Assembly (NCBI GenBank): GCA_947044365.1
Contig: OX345639.1
Location: forward strand, 3,948,444-4,012,443
Source: Petrosia ficiformis
Lineage: Eukaryota; Porifera; Demospongiae; Haplosclerida; Petrosiidae
Reading direction: 5' to 3'
DNA: 64,000 bases
The notes beneath the pieces are model-generated. The model did not search any database and was not told where the DNA came from. It was given only the letters and a program-made list of their open reading frames with translations. This document shows, one piece after another, positions 20,596 through 33,157 of this stretch; positions within the stretch are counted from its first letter, which is position 1; every line of letters starts with the position of its first letter. The translations under genes and the position numbers were made by a program.

Positions 20596-23500
20596 TTAAT
20601 AATGAAACCACCGTGTGAGTGTGAGTGTGAGTGCAACAGCTTTGTTGGGACCGACGTAGTTATTTCCACACAAGTTGATCAAATGGTTAAAGAAACAGAT
20701 GTCTTCCTCATTTGTCTGATATAAAGAAGTGAAGCATAGACTACATACCTGTATAACAGGTTTAGTATTGGTTTTCATTTTCTCTCTTTCTCTCCATTCA
20801 CCCATAAAACGCTCTTGATGAGGTTGAGAGCGATTTTGCAGTTGACTTCGAGATGGAAAAGGTTCCAGTTCCGCAAAAGCAACCTGTACACACATTGTCA
20901 CATGATAATCACAAGACAGTCAGATAACTAACTCTGAAGAGTTCTTCCACATTAAATATATGCTTTACAACTTCTTTTGTGAATTGAAACATAGTCACTG
21001 GATCATTCATGCTCAATATACGACGCTCAAACAATTTGAAAACAGCCAATGATAATCTAAAAAAGATCTTGCGTCCCTCAAGCAGGAAACAGTCCATCAC
21101 TCGCAACATTGACTGACAAACAGACAAACACATATTTTTAGTTCATAGATGTTAAGTACACACAAACCTCTGTAGGTAGTGCATCAATAAAGAGTGTTAA
21201 AAACCAATTAAATGTTACCACGGTAACATCTATCCCGTTTAACTCTAAGTGTTCATTCAGACTACTCAACTTATCTGCTACCAAATCTCTCATTACAGCC
21301 TGAAAGAGTGTTATGTGTAATGAACAGACAGACAGACAGACAGTGTACCTGATCAGCTTGTGCTGCAGCTAATCCATATGTATAGTAATTTTGAGGCATC
21401 AATTTTTCTACGATAGCAACCATATACCTGAGTTATGGAGTTACGTAGTACCCAAACTGATCACTTACACACTTACCAAAATGCTGTCTCCTCATCCAAA
21501 AATAATAGACCAACAGCTGCTATCATATTCATTCCCTGTATGTATGTATGTATGTATGTATGTATGTATGTATGTATGTATGTATGTACATCATGTATGT
21601 ATGTGTCCCATATAAACAAAACTGTAAACAAACACATCCTGTAAATACATTTATGTATAAGTACAGTATGTTAATCAACAGGCGGAACCAAACAGTATGT
21701 TCTGTACATATGTACATACAAGTTCAACACATGTCTATATACACATTATAATTATATATAATATATATAATATATATATAGTTTGTACATACATTTTACT
21801 TGCGTATATAATTATATATTTATGCTACATATATAATTATATATATAATTATATATTTGTACAGAGAATATAATACATACATGTATATATAGAAATACCT
21901 GGCAATATCCAACATTAACATTGTGGTTACTATAAGCAATCAAGACACGTTGTAGCTTCTCTGCCTAATGGATGGATCACATATCAGTAATCATGAGATG
22001 TTGTAGAATCAACTCACCCCTTTCCCTTCCATTTTGAAATGTTTATTGCTAGGAATGGTACGATAAAGATCTAAGCGAATCTGTTTCTGGAAATTGGAAT
22101 GTCCAAGTAGAAGAGACTGATAGTAATTCCCTCCTTTTGTTGTAGAGTTCTTTATTTCTCTCATTTTTCCAGTTAATGAATATATGAGACTAAATAAATA
22201 TGAAGATGCATTACATGTGCAAAAAACCACATTCATTCTTACCTGGCCCACATTTTAGGACGGAAATGAATCGGAATTCCTTTTCGAAGGAAGTTACGTA
22301 ACTCTCTTTTTCTGCTTCTGGAGAGATCAGTGGGTATTTCCCAATATTGGTCTTTTATCTTCTTGAGATTTTTGAGGTATGTATACCATTCTTGACTGAC
22401 AGCTTCTTGTTGCTAAATGAATAAATATTTATGTTATAACACACACGAGTGCTATGTCAGATTTATAATCAATAGTGAGATGATCTGATGAAGTATGAGT
22501 AGGTGTGTTATATTGAGTGCTATGTCAGATTTATAATCAATAGTGAGATGATCTGATGAAGTATGAGTAGGTGTGTTATATTGAGTGCTATGTCAGATTT
22601 ATAATCAATAGTGAGATGATCTGATGAAGTATGAGTAGGTGTGTTATATTGAGTGCTATGTCAGATTTATAATCAATAGTGAGATGATCTGATGAAGTAT
22701 GAGTAGGTGTGTTATATTGAGTGCTATGTCAGATTTATAATCAATAGTGAGATGATCTGATGAAGTATGAGTAGGTGTTATATTGAGTGCTATGTCAGAT
22801 TTATAATCAATAGTGAGATGATCTGACGAATTATGAGTAGGTGTGTTATATTGAATATATATTCAGAAAGGCAAAACTACTGTAGGAAAGGAATTGGTTT
22901 TACTAATGTTTCATCTCTAGTTTCAATCATATGAGAGTAATAGCTAGTTCACATGATACAATTCCTTGTGTTTCTTTGCATTGCGTCAATGCATCGTATT
23001 GTAAATGATGCAGTCCTTCAATGCTGTCACATGCAATGTAATGCAAGGATAGGATCTGATTTCTATCCTTGCATCAGCTATACTGCATTTGACCAGTTAG
23101 TTTTATCACAATGTAACTGACACAATGTAAAGCTTTGTGTCGTCATGTGAACCTGTCGATGTGGTTGATACTGTAGATTTATAATTTTATATCACAATTA
23201 TAAACTTTATAGTTAGTTTCAACACAGCCACATTGAGACATAAATATATTCATAATACTTACGGCTTCAGTATAATGGAGGTACAGGTGTCGACAAAAGA
23301 AGTGACAAATATTAGAATCATTTTTCCAGTCGTGAAGTTCTCCATATTGATCTTCAAAGAGTGACAGTTTTCCCGAACTAACATCTACTAGTGGACTATC
23401 ATGTGATGATTCATCTTTTATCAACTGAAGAAGCTCCATCTTTAACTAAGAGGAGAGATTTAGAGGAGAAAGATAATAAAGAGAGTACTATGTAGTCTTT

Positions 23501-24943
23501 ACGTTTTCCTCCATTGGGTCTGGATCTTCTGTTGGTAAACCAGCTGGACCTGTTTCATGTGTCTTCATAAATCTTATATTACAACACATAGAGTAATAGC
23601 CTACTTGGTGTTGGGATTTTGAATGAGTAGTCCATTAGTGATACATACTTGGCTTTAAAAAATAGTAGTTCCCTCTCCAGTTCTTTCTGTCTCCTATAAA
23701 ATAGTTGATGTAAATATTTAAGGTAATTTAAAGCTACAAACCTGCTGTTGTCTCTAATCCGTTTGTCTCTCTCTTGGAGATCTGTTTTATAAAGCTCCAC
23801 TTCACCATCAAGTGAACGCAGGCTACGTTTCAACTGAGCTATAACGTCTTTTAGATTATCATTTTCTGTTTGGAACTGCTTAGCAGGAGAATTGCTAAGA
23901 GAGAGAGAGAATGAGTAAGTGATACATGTGTTATTTAGAATGACTTACAGTTTGTGTATGGTTTCTTCAAGTTCTTGTATATTATTTAGAAGTAGTTGAT
24001 TTTCTTTCTCTTTCCTTTCATTCTCATCTTGTTTTAATGCTAACTGCTTTTGTAGTTTGTCTCTCTCTTGACGAGTTTCTACCAGTTCACACTGAAGCTA
24101 CAAGAGAGAAGTAAAACAAAACTAAAAATAGACAAACATGTATATTACCTGAACAAATTGTCTTTCTTGAATGGTTAGTTTCCCAGATAGTCCCTCATCA
24201 TCTGGAGTATTTAATGAATCAATGCTTTAAAAATAGAAGATTGAAAAGATAGTTATATTGATTAATGCTGACTTGAATTAACTAATGGTCTATAGGTTTG
24301 TCTTTAAACCATTTTTAGTAATAGTGCTTTCTTTTAAAAACAATAACTATTAACTAAAACAAAAACACATTTTCTTAAAACAACAGTATTTCCTATTTAC
24401 ATAAATTATGAATTATTGATAGGCTATGAAAAAAATGTTTTTAGTACCTTGATGTGTGGTCTATGCTTCCATCTACGTTTTCAATTGGTTGAGGTATTGT
24501 CAAACCTGAATGGTTAATTAACTGGGGAGCTGTAGTTGTTCTAGGACGTTCATCATCGAATGGATCTGTGGTAATAACATAGCTTTGAAGTGGTGGGGTC
24601 TGTGCTTGACTCCTGAATAATAAAAAAAAACTTTCTTCAAATTTAAAATTCCATTTTTTTATTGTAACAAAATGATATATTGTTTTTGTCAAGTCACATG
24701 ACCTGTAGTGAGCTGATCCTAAATGATCATAAAATATTTTACGAAGATGGGATTTTGTTGTACCAGCTCTCTGATCTATAACAGGTAAAACTATCTAATT
24801 AGTGATTCTCATTTAAATGTTTTATTGACTCACCTTCCTTTAGTTCATTTACAAGACCTGTATACTCTAAATGCTGCATGTATGTATGTATGTGTGTATG
24901 TGTGTATGTATAAAATTATGTACGATTGTATGTATGTATGTAC

Positions 24944-24974
<31 letters not shown>

Positions 24975-27644
24975 TGTATGTATGTATGTATGTATGTATG
25001 TATGCATGTATGTATGTATGTGTGTATGTATGTACACATATATGTGTGAATGTATAATATTAAGTATGTTTGTATTTTTGTTTGTATGTGTATATATGTA
25101 TGTGTGTGTGTGTATGTATAATATTATGTATGTACATGTATGTATCTACTACATGCAGTGTCTACAAATAGTACCTCTCTGTGTGTTGATTTTAATGTTT
25201 TGGTGGAATCTCTTTCTCTTTTGATCCACTCACTACGTTTCTCCTGAATGAAGACAATAATATTGTGTTTCATTGAGGAGTTACAATTCATACCTGAAGT
25301 TTTTTTATCCATGTGTGACACTCTTCATTAGACTCAGCAGTCAATGCATGAGCCCGTCCTGATTTAGTACTATAAACAAAAGGTAACTCAACTCACTGTA
25401 AATATATTGTACAGCATATGTTAGTATTTACTAAATTTATATCTTTAGCAATATGAAAATAGGACTTACTATTAATGTATACTAGTATAAACATTACTAT
25501 GAATAGAATATATTACTATAGAATAATAACATTATTAATAGAATATGTTACTATAGAATATTATCACTATTATAGTGTATTACTATTAATAGAATATAAT
25601 AGTGTATTACTATTAATAGAATATATTACTAATAATAGTTTGTAATACTATTAATAGAATATAAATTATTATTACTATTAGAATATAATTATACTATTAA
25701 TAGAACATAATTATTACTATTGTCATAATAGAATTATCATTAAATATTGAAGATGTTACTATTAATATATATAGGCATTTATTGATAAATGCGTGGGTGC
25801 GTCAAAGGCACCGCCCGTGCTGTAAATTACATAAACATGTAGCATGCAATACTGCATACTGAATGTTCAATATTCTTCATACAGTACGTTTAAACTACGA
25901 GAACAGTATGACGTTTAACATTTAGAGGGATGCCTTTGACGCACCCATGCAACAACAAACCACTTAATGTTGGCACAAAGCGTCTTATGTTATTTATTGC
26001 ACTCAGGTCGTGCTCTCGTTGTCTGATACAGCACTCGGCTTCACCTTGTGTTGTAACAGGCAACTTGACCACACCCCTTCTGCAATAAGTAACCTAAGGC
26101 GCTTTGTGCCAACATTAAGTAACACATATTACTATTATTAGAACATAATTATTATTATAATTATAATAGAATTAATATAATAATTAGTATTTATAGAATA
26201 TTATTAATAGAATGTTACAAACATATTACTATTATTAATAGATGATGTTGCTATTAATAGAATCATTACTACTAATAGATTACATTTAAAATTACTATTA
26301 ATATTACTACTATTAATAGAATAAGTTACGAATATATTACCATTAATATAATAATGATGTTAATATTAATAGAACACAATACATTAACTCACAATATTAA
26401 GAATGTTTTATTAGAAAACATTCCACTATCACTGTGAACTTCTGAAGGTGTAACTTTTGCTCCATTCATATCAATAGTACTATGTATATAATTATAATTA
26501 TATATATATTATAGATATAGTAGAATGGTTTATGGTACATTAGTTATGGTATGGAATTACAGAGGGCCAAAAGAAACAAAACTCACCCAGCAGGATTGTG
26601 TAGTATTTGACGATAACATTCTTGATTTCGATAGTATTTTAATAAACAATCCTTCTCATCAAACCAAAACCTTGTGAAAATATTTTGTTGTAATGGAAAC
26701 ATATAATACTATGGATAGGTACTTACTTACCAATAACGCTGCTTTTGTTTTTTAAATATTAATCCTGTACACAAGTGTGAATATATAAACTTACATACAT
26801 GGAATTGTTTATAAAAACTATTACTATACATAGCACATGACCTGTCAGATGGTGCAATATTACTATGTTTGTTTGTACCAGGTGGCCATAAAAATGCTTG
26901 GTTCCTGTAGTACAAGGCTACTGAGAGTTTGTGATAAGAACTATATTATGTTATTATAGGATCCAAACTAATGATGTATGATCTTGTATTATACTAGTCA
27001 GGCAGAACCTGGACTGGAGGGTTAGGACCAATGCAACAACTTGATTTGTTCTCACTGTAAAAAATCTGCAGTGTACACAATACATTATACATTATACTGG
27101 TTGTGTAGCCCACTATGGATAGTTGTGTTTTCCTTAACCAGGTTCAGGTTCAACTTGAGTAGTACAATACAAATGGGAGCTCAATATACTGACTTAACCA
27201 ACAACGGTAACGCAATCTTATCATCATATATTATACCATGCACTATCTAGTAAACATGTACCAGTGATAATATACATATTACTTTTGTCAACAAAATGTA
27301 GTAGTCTCTGAAACTGAAAGATACTCACGTTCTTTTCTGTCTTTCCCATCTTGCAATGTCAAATAGCCAGTGAGACTCAGGAATCCAAACTAAGATACAA
27401 CAATGCAAGATGAATTAAATCAGGAAATACATCATTTGTGTGTCATAATGTTTTTTTCTGCCAGCAAACACTAGTGGTTTTTATGTAGTGTTTTGCATTA
27501 GAATATATGAATTATTGGTTAGAGTGTTTAATCACTGGCATTTGTGTATATAGGTGTGATCATGAAGCACATAAAATAATATAACACTATTATTATACTC
27601 ACACTCTCTTGGTCACTTTTTTGTTCAGTCCATGGCTCTGCCAT
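20596..27644 (-). CDS. TBC1D2: TBC1D2-type Rab GTPase-activating protein (PH + coiled coil + TBC)
   Basis: TBC1D2 (Armus)/TBC1D2B stimulate GTP hydrolysis by Rabs, classically Rab7, on endosomes. Minus-strand exons give MAEPWTEQKSDQES at the start (27644), then a PH domain in several exons (GFLSLTGYLTLQDGKDRK, RYWFWFDEKDCLLKYYRNQ, ILTKSGRAHALTAESNEECHTWIKKLQ), coiled coil (25250-23480), then the TBC domain from 22400 to 20820: LRNFLRKGIPIHFRPKMW, NVNVGYCQGMNMIA (the glutamine-finger block), FNWFLTLFIDALP and VMDCFLLEGRKIFFR. The expected arginine finger (I..DL.RT) is present as IRLDLYRTIPSNKHF. The TGA/TAA end at 20596 follows a short exon with NEEDICFFNHLINLCG and is less certain. A dozen introns carry repeats and MITEs. 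A 500-bp divergent promoter is shared with FAM78. Confidence 0.88.
21535..21595. repeat. TATG microsatellite
   Basis: About 14 TATG units in a TBC1D2 intron, followed by AT-rich (TATA/ATTA)n sequence at 21740-21870. Confidence 0.9.
22447..22852. repeat. 68-bp minisatellite, six copies
   Basis: Copies start at 22447, 22515, 22583, 22651, 22719 and 22785 (the fifth is 66 bp, with a 2-bp deletion). Each begins GAGTGCTATGTCAGATTTAT. Sequence identity between copies is almost complete, which implies recent expansion. It lies in the TBC1D2 intron between the exon ending near 22412 and the one at 23263-23438. Confidence 0.92.
22947..23152. mobile_element. MITE with GTTCACATGA ends
   Basis: 206-bp element next to the 68-bp array. 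The left end GTTCACATGATACAATTCCT and right end ...CGTCATGTGAAC are inverted repeats (10 bp perfect, then diverged). The interior has paired GCAAGGATAG/CTATCCTTGC and other palindromic segments. No coding capacity. Confidence 0.6.
24885..25150. repeat. TATG/TGTA microsatellite
   Basis: Long TATG array with a few GCATG, ACGATTG and TGTG interruptions in a TBC1D2 intron. Apparent Tyr/Met/Cys/Val or His/Thr/Tyr/Ile frames on both strands are artefacts. Confidence 0.92.
25791..25950. mobile_element. MITE A, TIR GCRTGGGTGCGTCAAAGGCA
   Basis: 160-bp element; the first 20 bp (GCGTGGGTGCGTCAAAGGCA) and the reverse complement of the last 20 bp (GCATGGGTGCGTCAAAGGCA) differ at one base. It is AT-rich inside and lies 11 bp from MITE B. 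Confidence 0.75.
25962..26120. mobile_element. MITE B, perfect TIR, TTAA-flanked
   Basis: 159-bp element with perfect 21-bp inverted ends beginning ACTTAATGTTGGCACAAAGC. A TTAA sits near each terminus, the target preference of piggyBac and Kolobok elements; the inner TIR would then be TGTTGGCACAAAGCG. The core includes GCACTCGGCTTCACCTTGTG. Confidence 0.75.
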
Positions 27645-28145
27645 TTTCCTGTTGCTGCACTTAAAATCACGACACTTTTAATATAAATCATATATACTTA
27701 CCTAAAAACTATGGCTATATGAGAATAAGAGGTACATGTACCACTAGCAGCAGCATCCTGTGCAAATAAAAGGGTGTGTGTATCTGCCTGCCAGCCACGC
27801 CTTCGCTATAATTATATTCTGTCTCCCACGCAATCGGCGAATCTCAATAGAACTGTAGTGTAGTGGAACTAATGTTTTTATTTCAATCTCTTTCTGTGGT
27901 TGTATAAAGAAGGGTGCAGCGAGCAGATGATGCCAAATTGACTTACCACTTGTGTGTTAGTTACTGTGTAAACAGTGTTAATACAAGGAAGTCCAAGTGG
28001 GCTGGCTAGTGCGATAACAGACCAAAGATTGGATAGTATTATAATAACTTATGTATTATATCATATACAGGAGACAGTATAAGTGCTGTAATTCCTCTGA
28101 TAGTGAAATTGTATAAGGAAAGTCGACGGCATTTCGAGCGAGGGA
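27645..28145. promoter_or_regulatory. Divergent promoter region TBC1D2 / FAM78
   Basis: 501 bp between divergent start codons. It includes GC-richer sequence at 27780-27840 (CCAGCCACGCCTTCGC). Both 5' UTRs must lie here, and one or both may contain introns. No clear TATA box was identified. Confidence 0.4.
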
Positions 28146-28988
28146 ATGACGATCGAAGACGAGAAAGTACCAGCAGTCGTCAGACAACCGAAGTTCCTTT
28201 TAATACAGAGTCATTCCCAGGTAGATAGAATTGAGACAAGGATAAGAGAAAATCAAAGTACACTCAACTACATTACGCCCCACTTCAGGGCTGAAGCAGA
28301 GGTAGAGGTTGGTCCTCTGAAAGAAGGAGAGGTTTACAGTGTTGGATGGGTGCAGGCAGTTACATCTATGACCTTTGTCAATACTTACCCAACTGGACAA
28401 TCTAGCTGGGAAATACAGGAGTTAAATAGCGGAGAAACTGTGGCTCTAAGCGATGCTGATGGACGACAGTATCCTTGGTATGGAGTCACTACAGAGTGTA
28501 GAACAGTTCGAGGACCCTGTCCTGCGCAGCGAGTACACGTATTCATGAACGACAACTTCTCTCCGACAGTCAGCTGGGCCGTACCTGTAGGTAAAGACCA
28601 ACCTGACTCACTACAGCGAATTCACAGAGATCAATCTTTTATAGTGTGGCTAGTAGTAAAGAATGAATCTACTGGTGAAATTCTACCATTAAAAGCTTAT
28701 AGATGGAGGGCAATAATAAACATAGCTTTAGATTGTACAAGAAGTATAGGAGAGAGAGCGAAACTACTTGAACCTAAAATACAAGCACAGCCAATTGAAC
28801 TGTTTGATTTACGGGTACCTCGGACAGCTCTTCAATCACCAAGAGCTAACGAGGCACAGAAATTTGTATGGAGAACCGTTGAGAGTGAACTTATATTTGA
28901 GGTATCATGTAGTCCTTCATTACCACCTGTATTACAACCAGAGGCTACATCAGATTCCCGGTATCCTTGTCGTTATGCTCCATATTAG
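28146..28988 (+). CDS. FAM78: FAM78 family protein, single exon
   Basis: FAM78A/B are conserved animal proteins of unknown function. This 280-residue uninterrupted frame matches the family along its length: VGWVQAV..MTFVNTYPTGQSSWEI, ALSDADGRQYPWYGVTTE, VFMNDNFSPTVSWAVPV, RIHRDQSFIVWLV and YRWRAIINIALDCTRSIGERA. Length equals that of the vertebrate proteins (about 280). It has no signal peptide or membrane segment. The lack of introns is unusual for this window, where neighbours have many; an upstream non-coding exon is possible. Confidence 0.93.
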   Translation: MTIEDEKVPAVVRQPKFLLIQSHSQVDRIETRIRENQSTLNYITPHFRAEAEVEVGPLKEGEVYSVGWVQAVTSMTFVNTYPTGQSSWEIQELNSGETVALSDADGRQYPWYGVTTECRTVRGPCPAQRVHVFMNDNFSPTVSWAVPVGKDQPDSLQRIHRDQSFIVWLVVKNESTGEILPLKAYRWRAIINIALDCTRSIGERAKLLEPKIQAQPIELFDLRVPRTALQSPRANEAQKFVWRTVESELIFEVSCSPSLPPVLQPEATSDSRYPCRYAPY

Positions 28989-29624
28989 GTGTTGCTTTAT
29001 CCACATATCAAGTATTTTATCTATCTTCCAAAAGGCTGTCATCCATCCCATTCTTCTTCCCTTTCTCCGATTCCTTCCTAACTTCTTTTTTGATATTAAA
29101 TTTTTAAAGTAAATTATTGTTACATCACAATTTTTTTCCTTGCTCCAAAAATTCATAGTTCAAGTTTTCAAGCAATTTTGTACATTTCAGAGTTTGTATA
29201 TATAAATTATGTTTCGTATTATTTATATAATATATTATATTCCATATAATATATTAACTCAGTTTTCACAAATAGACTGGTAACATGAATGTTGATTCAA
29301 ACACTTACATATTAAACACACAAGTATGGGTATAATAGTTTATAACAGCTGTGCATAGCTAATATACTTCCTACACTGCTACAAGTTAATAATAATACAC
29401 ATTACATTCAGCAGAGAATTTGGCTACGTATTAAAGTTTGTTTTTGGGCAGTTTGATGATTATATTTAATTAACAAAGACAATTTTGTATTTCGTGGAGT
29501 ATGTATAAAGTGAAATTACAGCAATAATAAACAAAAAGAGATGTATGTATAATACTATCGAGGGGATGATGAGTAAAGTGATTAACTTATTTGGCAGCAA
29601 ACGTACAAGGACACAGTGCTATGA
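28989..29624. other. Convergent intergenic region FAM78 / PRSS16-like
   Basis: 636 bp of AT-rich 3' sequence between convergent stop codons, with ATATAATATATTATAT-type palindromic tracts near 29220-29250 and AATAAACAAAAA near 29526. No gene seen. Confidence 0.5.
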
Positions 29625-32600
29625 TCAAGATGACAACCATTCTCCAACAATGTCACTGATCTTTTCTCGGGCCTTTATCAGCTCTTTTCTATCATATTTG
29701 CTTGAAGGGTACATGTTTGCACAATGTGCAGTTCCCGTGATATAAACAGCTTTCAGATGTGATGTTATATCTTTTAAGATTCCCAAAGCATGCCATGGAT
29801 CAACAGAACCATTTGGAAAAACGATGTTAGTAACCTTCTTATTGATATCTCGTCCACCATAGTAATTGTTAGTATTTTGTATGTTTGCCTTCACTTTATC
29901 TGGAGTAATTCCAAATACTTCTTGACACACCTTTGTGTACAAATCCAATGATATTAATGACCCAAATGGCTGTTTTTTAGAGTCAGAAGTCTGAAAATAC
30001 CCAAATTCAGCACATGTTTGATAAAACCATTGTCTCTCTGAATTATGAGAAACATATGTGTAAGTATTGTATGTACATACAAACATATATAGAACATGAT
30101 TATATTAAGTGCTATACTAATGCATAGCAAACTATAGGATACAAACATTACAAAGACAAGAGTGGGCAGTTGGATACCATATCACTATTTGTAACTATAG
30201 ACTGTTTAAGACGGACTGTATTCATGCAATAAAGTGTAAAGTAGCCTTCTTACAATTCACTGAGTGCACTGTTATAATATAGTATACTCTATTTCAGTGG
30301 ATCAATAGAAATAATCCACCTCCAACTGAATGTGTCAATATAGTTGAGCTTTGATAAACCAGAAACTCTAATGACACCTTCTATTATTAAACATGTGGGC
30401 TGTTTGTAAAGACATCAATAAATACATTCAGTTGAGTGGAACGTATGCAGATAAAAAGCCCTGTGTTTATTTAGAGTTAGTTTTAATCAATAAGCAAACA
30501 CCAAGACTATCCACCGTATATAGGTAAGAATTTGTCAAGTCACAGTAACATCTAGTACATGTTTGTCTAAACATGTCTCATATCTCTAAACAACAGTGAA
30601 AGTTTTATTAATGGCTTACAACAAACCTCAAACAAGCCATTTCATTCATTCTAATTAACGAATTGCAGTTGATCATTAATATGATGTATTGAGTTGGGTA
30701 TATCAAAGCAAAAGGCAGCCATGTAACAGTCAACCACTATACCACATACAATATCCCCAAAAAGCATTCTTCTGTCTAAATTTATGGGAATCCATTCTGT
30801 ACATTAACCACCATATCAAAATACAGGAAGAATGTTCATTTTCATAGTAAATATTGTTGTATTCACTTACACACACGTACCTCCACTAGATGCAGACCAA
30901 TGTGTCTTATTCAATTCGTCTAGATAGTCATTAAAATTACTATCAATCCCAGCTTCTGTCGTATTGAATAGAACAGTTAAACGATCCAAAGGATCTTTTA
31001 TGCTAGAATTTGTCATGACATCACACAAGATATTCATATCATAGTTACCCTAATGGTTGAAGAGGAAGGTAAAATATAAAAAGAAATAAACGCAACAGAA
31101 ACAGTGAGAAACTAGTACAGAACATGTAGAATAGATCTAATTCTTGTTTAATATAACACTCTTGTTACATAAGTACTTACTGTTCCACGGCTATCATTAT
31201 TATACTGAACTATTCCCATGAATATTCCAGCAATATTTAAAGATAACAGTTTTGTATCTTCAGTTGAGTTAAGAGGAGGATTAAGCCTAGATGTTTTTGT
31301 AAAGAATGAAACAAAGTAATCATGTCATTAATTCTAACCGAAATCTTTCATCAACACTTTTCCACTTGCTTTGATCCTTCAGGTAACCCTGGAGTGTATT
31401 CATACCAGAATGAATAGCATCCACACATTTCTTGCCTATTAAAAATACCAATGTGGTTGGCATGTTATTAGTAATGTAATTACTAGAAGTACTACAGGAA
31501 AGAGGAGAGTACTTGAGTGGGTTTTGTTGTGGCTAGGTTATATACACTTTAGGTAAATTCATTTTACCATCAATAGACAGTTACTTTAAATTATACTAAG
31601 TATACAATCATTTGTTAATCCAGTGTTCCTGAGTTCATTCATAAGTATGTAACTTTCATTAAGTAACAAACCCACAATCCACCCACTAGCTATATGATGT
31701 AATCAAGTAAAGCTACAGTACCTGTAGTTAGTATAACAGGAATCATAATAATATTGATAATATAGTACCATATCTTATTGTATACTCCTATAAGTAATTA
31801 TTAACTGAATTATCAAACTTTGTGCTATAGAATAGTTGTTTCGATTGCTTGTAGTAGGAGAGTTATGTGGTGTGAAAGGGCAAAGGATTGACTGGTGATC
31901 GTCAATACATTGTGCTATTTGGTAAACCAATCAGTACATTCTAATCAACACAATAACTGTATCTCACACAATCAGTACTTTCATACATACTTCATAACTC
32001 TCCTAAACAACTATTGATAATTACTTAGAAATATAATTATGGTGATAATAAGGTATTATATTGCATCGTTAGTACATTGTTAGCAACAGAAAACTACTTC
32101 AAAGGTAATGGCACAGGAAAATGTGACAAATATAATTATGATGACAATAAGGTATTATATTGCATCGGTTAGTACATTGCTAGCAACAGAAAACTACTTC
32201 AAAGGTAATGGCACAGGAAAACTTGACATCACACATAGTGACTGCATACTTTTATTTAACATAAAAAGGTATTTCCTTAGCTTTATTCATCTACTAACCG
32301 TTCCTGGCTTGTAATAAAGAATTTTGTACAACCTCCAGATATTCAGAGAAGTCATATTCGGCAAGCACAGGAGCACTAGTAGCCACCGCTCCATAAACAG
32401 TATCAGGATATTTAATTCTCATCCAGGCAGCTAGTGCTCCTGAATACGACCCTCCAAATGCTATCCAGCGATTCTTATCCCCCATTTTGTACTGTTTAAC
32501 GATGTAGTCATGAAAACTAGCCATATCGGCTAGTGCCTGTCTACTGCTGAGATGTTTGAGGCTTGAGATTTTTAAATCTTCAGTTGGCTGGCTACTTCCA

Positions 32601-33029
32601 TAAAATCTGCAATGATAAATTTGATATATATATACTGATAAACTGAAACAACAGCACTTACCTATGTTCAAATACTATTGCTAAACCTTGGTACTTCTTT
32701 GCAAGATCCATCATCTCACCTCCGAGTAGCCATATATATGAAGACTCTCCTTCACCTCCTATGAACAGAAAAACAGGTCCGGTATCATTTTTCCAGAAGG
32801 AGGCATTCACCCAATATCTCTGTTGCCATGTTTTATCGCTTTCCTTATCAAAATGATCAAGTTTTTGTTCAAACCATTGCTGAGGTATTGGTTTTGAACT
32901 TGTGGGAGTGAATGAACCCAACATTCCTTCTCCATGTAACCATGTTTGACGTAAGAATACCGGTAAACTGGAAGATAAGAAAGGAAAAATGACGAAGACA
33001 AGTATACATAGAGACTTAGCTGGAGCCAT
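29625..33029 (-). CDS. PRSS16: Serine peptidase of family S28 (PRSS16 / lysosomal Pro-X carboxypeptidase type)
   Basis: S28 peptidases are lysosomal or secreted serine enzymes; thymus-specific PRSS16 shapes MHC class II peptides in vertebrates. The ATG at 33029 opens a signal peptide (MAPAKSLCILVFVIFPFLSSSLP). Then come FEQKLDHFD, GPVFLFIGGEGESS, EHRFYGSSQP, the nucleophile block AFGGSYSGALAAWMRIKYP with catalytic Ser, and in the last exon NGSVDPWHALG (Asp) and TGTAHCANMYP (His). Exons lie near 32658-33029, 32310-32610, 31340-31440, 31175-31290, 30890-31050 and 29625-30045, with a large intron at 30046-30885 and another at 31441-32305. Several N-glycosylation sequons fit the secretory route. 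The triad is intact, so it should be active. It is closer to PRSS16 than to PRCP/DPP7 by motif text. Confidence 0.88.
30046..30885. other. Large intron of the S28 peptidase
   Basis: 840 bp without recognised repeats or genes; unremarkable AT-rich sequence. Confidence 0.4.
32040..32222. repeat. 99-bp tandem duplication
   Basis: Two near-identical copies in the S28 peptidase intron. GGTATTATATTGCATCG begins at about 32052 and again at 32151; both copies run through GCAACAGAAAACTACTTCAA and AGGTAATGGCACAGGAAAA. Only a few substitutions and one indel separate them. Confidence 0.85.
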
Positions 33030-33157
33030 TTTCTACCATGTGACTAATTTATAATGGGTAGGTACTGAAGGAGTGGCTAGGCCATAGGATAAGTGTGCAC
33101 GAGATTAGTACGTCATATGATTTCCTCATTTTCCTGATCCTATAGGAACGAAGCAAG
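33030..33157. promoter_or_regulatory. Bidirectional promoter S28 peptidase / CTR1
   Basis: 128 bp between divergent ATGs, GC-richer than introns, with TGAGGAAATCATATGACG-type sequence in the middle. No CACGTG. Confidence 0.5.

Larger units (their letters stand above)
25440..26400. repeat. Degenerate ATTACTATTAATAGAATA repeat field
   Basis: Nearly 1 kb of TBC1D2 intron built from diverged units such as ATTACTATTAATAGAATATA. Two MITEs at 25791-25950 and 25962-26120 interrupt it, so the repeat field predates their insertion. Confidence 0.8.

Noticed and set aside
24845..25224. Long Tyr/Met/Cys/Val and His/Thr/Tyr/Ile frames over TATG arrays (also at 12760, 53924, 57157, 62617, 63207)
   Set aside because: All frames of a TATG repeat are open; composition is pure repeat and the regions are flanked by splice sites of real exons.
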